This document shows positions 57,507 to 64,000 of a DNA stretch of 64,000 nt, piece by piece. The notes under the pieces are model-generated. The model did not search any database, was not told the origin of the DNA, and saw only the letters and a program-made list of their open reading frames with translations. Position numbers and translations under genes: made by a program. The DNA is taken from positions 57,802,186 through 57,866,185 of the forward strand of contig CM065296.1 in assembly GCA_032871835.1 (NCBI GenBank), in the 5' to 3' direction. The number at the start of each line of letters is the position of its first letter. Position 1 is the stretch's first letter. Source of the stretch: Dipteronia dyeriana (lineage: Eukaryota > Streptophyta > Magnoliopsida > Sapindales > Sapindaceae).

Positions 57507-58749
57507 TTATATGTGGTTTGTTATTGCTCAATTTTGGTCCTAGAATTTCAATGTATTTTTGTTTTGGGATTGTAACAAGAATGGTGGTCTATCACCGCCA
57601 TATTTTCCTTCTTGGTAGTTGCTAATTTTTATTTTATTTTGTTGTTGTAATAAAAATAAAATTCACTTTTGTAATAATAAAAAAAAACTGCAATAATTTT
57701 TTATTTATAATTCTTCTATTATACACTTAAGTATCGAAGACTCGAAGGTTAGAAGAATTGGGAGCAACCGGAACAGGTTTGGGACCGTGCAAGCTGTAGC
57801 AACAAACGTGCGTGCGAAGAGCACGTGGCCATGTTTGTTATGGCATGGGCTGCGCACGACAGCCCTATGGAAGCCATGGGCTGCGCATGGCAACCCTTTA
57901 TGGGGTTGTGGCATGTGCACGCCCATGGTTAGGAAGCCAAGGGTGCGCACGCCCATGGGAGATAGCCGAGGGAGTCCAAACGATGAAGGTCGCGTGAAGA
58001 CTTGTTCGCCAAAAAAGGAGTTTTTTGTATTGAAAGACATGTAATTTACTTGCTTTTCTAGGATGCACAAAAATTGTAGCTATTTACATTTTTATAAATA
58101 TTGCAATGTTTGTCGTTGTTTGATAACATGTCATATAGAATAGGAGTGCCACTCATATATCTCTTTTGGTATGAACATGCATTGAATGGTTTAGGTATCT
58201 AAATTGGCATCTAGATAACTTGGTAAATCATTTTTTGGAATTCGATCACACGCCTTAAATAATTGAGTGAGAGAAGGCGTTTTGGAACACCTATGGCCTC
58301 CAAGTTTAGTTGAGCTTTATGTTTCGTGTAATAACCTCCCAATAGGTATTCACGAATGGAATTTAGCAAGATACTTCCTTACAAGGATAGACTAGATAAT
58401 TAGCCCAAACGATATCTACTCCCAAAGGAGGGATATTCCTGAGGGAATATATTAAAGGTCGATAACTTGGTAACACAATCAGTATAATTTCATTAATATC
58501 CTCCCAAGAGTTCTTGTTAATAAAATTGCAAGGCTAAAATTGAAAATGTTGGATGTTATGTTAACAATTAGGTGGGACCTAGTCCAACTAGTAAGTGCTG
58601 CGAACTCCCAAAGGAGGCATGACATTTATGGGTGTTGGATCATCGTTGAATTTTTACTATTGAATTATTTTATTTAATTCTAGATAAATATTCGAAAGTG
58701 TTATATAATGATTATTTACTTATATAATTTTTGTTATTGTTCATAAATA
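57327..58749 (+). other. A3 leader with canonical Met-type PBS
   Basis: The PBS TGGTATCAGAGC is at 57329-57340. The leader holds a (TA)n tract (57470-57502), a GC-rich patch (57780-57990) with repeated GCGCACG and GCCCATGG words, and four CTCC/GGAG hairpin motifs (about 58336, 58430, 58500 and 58605). The gag ATG follows at 58750. It is the least damaged copy of the leader in the window. No gene is seen. Confidence 0.9.
57470..57502. repeat. (TA)n microsatellite in A3 leader
   Basis: A run of about 16 TA units. A plus-strand frame reading through it has a Tyr-Ile repeat and is not a gene. A1 and A2 have much shorter tracts at the matching site. Confidence 0.95.
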
Positions 58750-59440
58750 ATGACCCCATCCCTAATCAACATCCTAAAGGACAATACTTTAACCGGTGAT
58801 AATTATGTCACATGGAAAAGGAAAATTGGGCTTTTGTTGCAATCTGAAAAGCATAAGTTCGTTCTGTGCACTCCTAAACCACCTAGTCCTACTAATGAAT
58901 CTACTCAGGAGCAAAGAGATGAGTATCAGCAGTGGGGAGTCTTCTGATGAGATAGCTAAATGTTACATTATGGCCACCATCTCTGACGTGTTGCAACAGC
59001 AACATGAAGGAATGATGCCTGCTGCCAATATAATGATGTCTTTAGAGGAGATGTTTGCTATAAGGTCTAGGATGACTATGAGAGATGCAGTGACTACTTT
59101 TATGAATCTAAGGATGAAACCTGGACATGGTGTGAAAGATCACATGATGAAAGTCATAGCACATCTCAACATTGCTGAACTGAATGATGCTGAGATAGAT
59201 GGTCAGAGTAAAATTGAAATGATTGTCAACTCACTGTCGAATTCCTTTGATCAATTCAAGTTGGACTACACCTTGAATAATAAGTAATACACCTTGCAAG
59301 GCCTGATGCAAGATGTTCAAAGTGCAGAAAAAAATCCTTGTGAAAGGCAAGGGTCAAGAGATTCATACCGTATGTAAAGTTGCTACTGTTAAGACCCATA
59401 AAAAGGTCAAGAAACAATAGAAGAAAAAGCAACTAGGACC
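58750..59440 (+). pseudogene. A3 gag
   Basis: The ATG at 58750 gives MTPSLINILKDNTLTGDNYV and WKRKIGLLLQSEKHKFVLC, the N-terminal fold of Ty1/copia gag. After a frameshift at about 58940 the next frame reads CYIMATISDVLQQQHEGM, then AVTTFMNLRMKPGHGVKDHM and MIVNSLSNSFDQFKLDYTL to a stop at 59285. A Lys-rich linker precedes the zinc knuckle. One frameshift and two stops are all that break it, so this is the best-preserved copia gag here. Confidence 0.88.
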
Positions 59441-59884
59441 TACTAAGAAGGAGACAAAGAAAGTAACCAAGATTAAAGGAAAGTGTTTCCATTGTGGTGA
59501 AAAGGGACATTGGAAAAGAAATTGCCCAAAGTCTCAAGACAATAAGGAAGAAGGTAATATTAATTATCTTGAAACATGTTTTTTGGTGGATTCTGTGGAT
59601 TCTATGGATTCTTGGATCACAGACTCCGGAGCCGTTGATCATGTTTGTTTTTCCTTACAGAAGTTCAAGGAGAGGAGAAGGCTTAATGAGAACGAATTCA
59701 ACTTGCGTTTAGGCAATGAAGCGTTGGTGTCTGCCAGTTCAGTGGGAGATATTAGAATTAGTTTTAATTCTTATATGCATCTAGATTTAATAGACGTTTA
59801 TTATGTACCTTAATTCAAGACTTATTTAATTTCAGTTTCTTGTTTAAATAAATTTGGTTATTCGGTTACTTTTAATAAAGCTTT
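59441..59884 (+). pseudogene. A3 zinc knuckle, protease and start of GAG-pre-integrase
   Basis: The knuckle at about 59486-59530 is CFHCGEKGHWKRNC (C-x2-C-x4-H-x4-C, intact). The protease motif SWITDSGAVDHVC is at about 59608-59646, its catalytic D-S-G intact. Then FNLRLGNEALVSASSVGDIR, a stop at 59811, and LISVSCLNKFGYSVTFNKA, where T7 cuts in at 59885. Confidence 0.86.
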
Positions 59885-61254
59885 TGTTAACCGAAAATTT
59901 GCACTAGTTGGAAAATCTCGATTAACACCCTCGAGACCACTACCACGGAGGTGGTGGCCGGGGTTGGTACCTTTGGTACCTTAGTGTTCATGTTTGAATA
60001 TGAAGGAGGATGAAATAGTAGGTAGGAGATAAGCTGTCCCGCCTGTCGCGCTTCGTGCTTTTGAAGCATATTTGGGAGCTCAAGGTTCCCTTGCTGGTGC
60101 GAAGAGGGTGATTTTGGACCTCGTTCCTCGGTCGGGGTAGGAGCCCATCCTGGTACCTAGAGTTTGGTTCTGAAGCCTGATTGCTTCCTGTAATACCCAG
60201 ACCTTGATAGCAAGTAAGAAGGAGGGCTTATCTAGCTCCAGTGCCGAAGAGCTTGATTTCTTCCATAGAGAGGATACAGGAGAGTCCTCGACTCCCTTCG
60301 AACTGGTCTAGGTGGTTTCTCTTCATCTTGATGTGCGACTTTGGCATGTAGATTAGAGGATAAGAGTGTTAGGCCCAATGAGGTAGGAATCTATATTCGG
60401 TTCCTTAGGTCTTCGTTGTTGTTTCCCGATCTCATGTAAGAAAGATTAGAGAGCTAGGACCAATAGGGTTGGTACCTAGCCCGCATACACACATGCGTAA
60501 TACAGTAGATAATAGGAAAAACACAAGTCTTATGTAGATGGAGGTGGACTGACCAAGGGGGAAAAAACATCACGAGTGATCACATGCTGAAAAACCCCTT
60601 GGCAGTATCCAGAGGAAGAAGGAATACCCTTCCTCGTATATATATATCATGCGATGCTCCGAGTAGGTTACAAAGATGTCAAAGTAGTACAACGTATATG
60701 CTCCGGGGAGGTACAACAATGAGTGTTTACCGATACCGGTATTTTCCTGGTCGGGGTACACATACAATGATGATGTTGAGAGAACTTTTAATGAAGCATG
60801 TAAACATGCCTAAGGCTGGTCATTTTTGTGATTAGAAATGATATGGGTGATCTCAACCGTGTGTTATCAGATCTCAGATGTCGAATATTGAGTCTGTCTT
60901 GGAGCATGTATTTTAGAGTCTTCAGTCATCGATTGGACACCCTTCAATATGCCTTTTACAAGCATATTTATACCTGATGACTACCTTGGCGTGCAAGTCC
61001 AGGACTCTTCAATTAGTCTTCGTTTCCTTATCGAATACGATTCTTCCTTTAATGTAGTTGATCGGCTTATAGCTAATATCTTGGAGAAGATATGATTGTT
61101 TCCTCTTCGGAATCTTCCTTCCTTGATAGGCGGGATCTTATGTTATAGTTGATCCCCAATAATCAGTTATGGAGGATATCTTGAAGGAAAAGGTACTTGT
61201 TTCCTCTTTAGACTCTTTCACTAATTGTGGCCATTAAAGAGTTGATTATTCTCT

Positions 61255-61415
61255 TATTAATGGCGTTGATCATGTCATTAATTGGGTTAACTAACTTTAT
61301 TAATATAGTTGAACTCATTAATAGGGTTGACTCCCTCCATTAATATGGTTGACCTCATTAAATAGGGCTGACTACCTCTATTAATACAGTTGACCTCATT
61401 AATGGTAATCATGAA
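61255..61415. repeat. short tandem repeat in T7 LTR
   Basis: Six or seven degenerate units of about 18-25 bases centred on ATTAATATGGTTGACCTC. Confidence 0.8.
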
Positions 61416-61644
61416 AGTCAACCCTCTCTCTTGAAGGAGAACTCTGGTTCAATATTCTGGTGGCACGGTACATTACTGATATCATTCTTCCTACCTTACG
61501 GAGGAGACGTACCCCAAATGGGTCCCGAAGCTGGTATCCCAGTACTTGGGTATCGATCTGAGGGTGAGATATCTTAAGGTACCAGTTTGGTTGTATAGAG
61601 CTTGATTCGACCTTACAAGGCTTTCATTGGAGCTCAATTTGACC

Positions 61645-62500
61645 GCGCTGGAATCCGACGGGGTAGCGAAGCTTGGATGGCAAGCCCTGGTAAGGTGTTT
61701 ACCAAAAACAGGAGGCCTTGGCTTGCTTCTGGAAGGGTGAAGAGGTATTCTCGAGTACTGCTCTTGTTACTTGATTTAACCATGCCAGGATCTATAGTGG
61801 GTCTTGGCACTTTTGGTGACGATGAGGCTTTACGGGCTTCTTCCTTTTATGCTCGGATAGGTCGAGATTATATCTCGACGATGCAGGAGGGCCTTTGCAA
61901 GACAAGTTCGGCACCTTGAAGGTCTCCTAGTGAAAGTAGAGATAGTAGCAAGCTCCAGGAGAGTGTCACCCAGGTTCTTTCACGTCGACCTAGCTTCGGG
62001 CTTTTATCTTGGTGTAAGGAGCTTGACGCGGTCCTGTCAGGCTTTATTTGGTAAGATGCTCAAATAAAGCCTGCGCTCGAATCTGACGGGGTAGCGAAGC
62101 TTGGCTGGCAAGCCCTGGTAAGGTGTTTACCATAAACAGGCGGCCTTGGCTTGCTTCTGGAAGGGTGGAGAGGTATGCTCGAGTACTGCTCTTGTTACTT
62201 GATTTAACCATGCCAGGATCTATAGTGGGTCTTGGCACTTTTGGTGACGATGAGGCTTTACGGGCTTCTTCCTTTTATGCTCGGATAGGTCGAGATTATA
62301 CCTCGACGATGCAGGAGGGCCTTTGCAAGACAAGTTCGGTACCTTGAAGGTCTCCTAGTGAAAGTTGTGATAGTAGCAAGCTCTAGGAGAGTGTCACGAG
62401 AAACCTTGATATCGGGGGACCAAGGTCCTTTCACGTCGACCTAACTTCGGGCTTTTATCCTGGTATAAGGAGCTTGACGTCGTCTCATCAGGCTTTTTTT
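61645..62500. repeat. 428 bp tandem duplication in T7 LTR
   Basis: Unit 1 starts GCGCTGGAATCCGACGGGG at 61645 and unit 2 starts GCGCTCGAATCTGACGGGG at 62073. The copies are very similar by eye (a handful of changes over the first 300 bases). Unit 2 has an extra stretch of about 24 bases near 62397 (GAAACCTTGATATCGGGGGA). Confidence 0.93.
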
Positions 62501-62690
62501 GGTAAGCCTGGACACGTGCGAGATGCTCAGATGGTATGGGCGGCCTCGCCTTGCTCCAGTAGGATCGATTGGCAGCTCGACCTCGGGGACCTTGATACCT
62601 CATCATATAAGCCCGAATTTGGACCCCTTGTAGGAAGGTTGGGAAGTGGAAAATTCTTCTTTGTTCTCTAGCCAAATTTTGCTATTAACA

Positions 62691-62705
62691 GAAGTCCCCT
62701 CTGAC
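62691..62705 (-). other. T7 polypurine tract
   Basis: On the minus strand GTCAGAGGGGACTTC lies directly before the LTR start TGTTAATAG. Confidence 0.8.
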
Positions 62706-63069
62706 TTGAACACCGGTAAGTATTTGGGTTGGATTCTGGATCTTGTACTACATGAAAAGTTTTGCTTGTTCCTTTTTATCGATAACCAGTATCGTTCCCA
62801 GTGATTGGCTTAGCGAGCTGGGGTACTATTCATTCATGCAAAATAAATGAGCTATGGCAGACCACAGAAGGGGGTATTCCCTTTTACGGAATTTTCGACG
62901 CTCTCGTCAGTGTAAAACTTGATAAGTGAGAAAGGTCACAAACTGTATTCCTCGATCATGTCAGATGAAGCTTCTATGGTTAATATGGGTACCTAGAGTT
63001 CCTTTTCCAGGAATCACAGTACTTAGACGAGCTGGCGAAATGATTCTGGTAGGCATATTTTCCATCTAG
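62706..63069. other. T7 spacer between polypurine tract and array
   Basis: About 360 non-coding bases. I see no Transposase_28-like or coiled-coil frame, nor any other feature. Confidence 0.5.
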
Positions 63070-64000
63070 ATCCTTCCTAGCGGGGTTGGCCTGGCGAAGG
63101 CAGCAAGATGACCTTTTGATTGTTCTAATCTCGTGATCTAGCAGGTAACTATGCTCTTATGCTTAGATCCTTCATAGGGGAGGTCACCCGACCAATGCAT
63201 CATGAATGCTAGCTACCCTGGTCTTGGGATCCGAATGGCAGCTATACAATTATACTCAGATCCCTCTTAGGCGTGGTAGCCCGACTAAGGCATGCTAGCG
63301 AATTATCTTGGTCTCGAGGTTATCATTGTCGAAATACCATGGCGTTCCTCCTGGAGGGATTAATCCGATCCAAGGCATCAGGAGGGCTATCAGGCTATAT
63401 CTTGGTATTTTGATCCGGATGGCAACAATACACTTACATTCGGATCCTTCTTGGGGGAGGTCACCCGACCAAGGCATCCAGAGCGCTATCTAGCTATATC
63501 CTGGTCTTGAGATCTGGATGGCAACAATGCTTTTACACTTAGACCCTTCTTGGGGGTCGTAGCCCGACCAAGGCATCAGAAGCGCTATCTAGCAATAACC
63601 TGGTATTTTGATCCGGATGGCAATTATGCTCTTACACTCAGACCCTTCTTGGTGGTCGTAGCCCGACCAAGGAATCAGGAGCGCTATTTAGCTATTTCTT
63701 GGTCTCGAGATCTGGATGGAAACTATGCTCTTACACTCATACCCTTCTTGGGGGTCATAGCCCGACCAAGGCATCATGTGTGCTATCTAGCTATATCCTG
63801 GTATTTTGATCCTGATGGCAACTATACACTTACAATCGGATCCTTCTTGGGGGAGGTCACCCGACCAAGGCATCCGGGGTTATGGGGGGGCTTCTCTAAT
63901 CAATCCCTGGTCTCGAGATCTGGATGGAAACTATGCTCTTACACTCAGACCCTTCTTGGCGGGGTGTGGTGCCCGGCCGAGGCATCAGAGGTAGTGAAGG
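63070..64000. repeat. T7 tandem array, about 97 bp units, runs off window
   Basis: Nine or more units share CTATCTAGCTATATCCTGG, GGATGGCAACTATGCTCTTA and CTTCTTGGGGG. Alternating units carry either TTTTGATCCGGATGG or CTTGAGATCTGGATGG, and either GGTCGTAGCCCGACC or GGAGGTCACCCGACC. That suggests two-unit (about 190 bp) higher-order amplification. It is the same repeat family as in T4 and T6. Confidence 0.92.

Larger units (their letters stand above)
40769..59884 (+). mobile_element. A3: copia A element, 5' LTR split by T6, 3' half cut by T7
   Basis: The LTR starts TGTTGGGATTATGC at 40769 (preceded by ATTGT), is interrupted at 40865, and resumes at 55142, to CCCTACA at 57326. A canonical PBS, leader, gag and protease region follow, to 59884, where T7 interrupts the GAG-pre-integrase region. 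Pol and the 3' LTR would lie beyond T7, outside the window. Confidence 0.92.
59885..62690 (-). mobile_element. T7 3' LTR, 2.8 kb
   Basis: It starts TGTTAACCG and ends TTTTGCTATTAACA. The first and last roughly 100 bases match the other Tat LTRs, including the hairpin at 59933-59956. The middle is different and longer. It contains short repeats with TTAATAnnGTTGAC at 61260-61410 and a 428 bp tandem duplication. Frames such as 61602-61919 and 62123-62347 are shadows of that duplication. Confidence 0.88.
59885..64000 (-). mobile_element. T7: Tat-type element inserted in A3, 3' end only
   Basis: Minus orientation: the 3' LTR (59885-62690), polypurine tract and tandem array are in the window, and the rest lies beyond 64000. 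The left flank GCTTT (59880-59884) should reappear at its far end. No antisense gene is found between array and LTR, unlike T1, T4 and T6. Confidence 0.87.

Noticed and set aside
57361..57543. Frame rich in Tyr-Ile repeats
   Set aside because: It is translation of the (TA)n microsatellite in the A3 leader.
61602..62347. Two similar plus-strand frames ending KTSSAP / KTSSVP
   Set aside because: Their similarity is the 428 bp LTR duplication; there is no recognisable domain.

Overview
The window is plant nuclear DNA, almost certainly from a flowering plant and probably a eudicot with a repeat-rich genome. It is essentially wall-to-wall LTR retrotransposon. The evidence is Ty3/gypsy polyproteins of the Tat type (a normal RNase H followed by a second, archaeal-like RNase H), Ty1/copia polyproteins with a Met-tRNA-type primer binding site, and GT-AG introns of plant size in an accessory antisense gene. 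I see no host gene, rRNA, tRNA or CRISPR. Every polyprotein is broken by stops, frameshifts, deletions or catalytic-site changes, so no copy looks autonomous.

Names used here: 'copia A' is a Ty1/copia family with LTRs of about 2.2-2.5 kb (TGTTGGGATTATGCTCG...TTTTCCCTACA) and a leader of about 1.4 kb. 'Copia B' is a second Ty1/copia family seen only at its 5' end. T1-T7 are Ty3/gypsy Tat-type elements or fragments. T2-T7 share LTR ends TGTTAATAG...GTTAACA.

Layout. 1-433: end of a copia A LTR. 434-19305: T1 (+), with decayed gag, protease, RT, RNase H, second RNase H and integrase, then a tandem repeat array, then a minus-strand spliced antisense gene. T1 is split by a complete copia A element (A1, minus strand, 6245-15025, TSD ATAAG). 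19306-20384: an LTR with a polypurine tract on its left and a Met-type PBS on its right. 20385-24370: copia B leader and the first codons of its gag, split by a copia A solo LTR (21933-24246, TSD TAAAT). 24371-28044: the 5' half of a minus-strand copia A element (A2), inserted in the gag of T2 (minus, 28045-30387). 30388-31148: fragments of a copia A LTR and of a Tat LTR (T3). 31149-38868: T4 (+), with a deletion that fuses RT to the integrase tail. 38868-38881: a palindrome at which the T4 antisense gene flips into an opposite-strand copy (T5, to 40768). 40769-59884: copia A3 (+), whose 5' LTR is split by the whole of T6 (minus, 40866-55136, TSD GCATT/GAATT). T6 itself holds a copia A solo LTR (51037-53234, TSD CATGT). 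59885-64000: T7 (minus), with a 2.8 kb LTR containing a 428 bp tandem duplication and a long array of about 97 bp repeats running off the window.

How the parts relate: gag-pol of each element would supply capsid, protease, RT/RNase H and integrase. In T1, T4 and T6 the region between pol and the 3' LTR carries first a tandem array, then a divergently evolving antisense gene. This gene has a Transposase_28-like N-terminal domain, a coiled-coil C-terminal half, two short introns and an apparent promoter of its own. It is the most biologically interesting content here; the known precedent is gene 23 of maize Grande elements.
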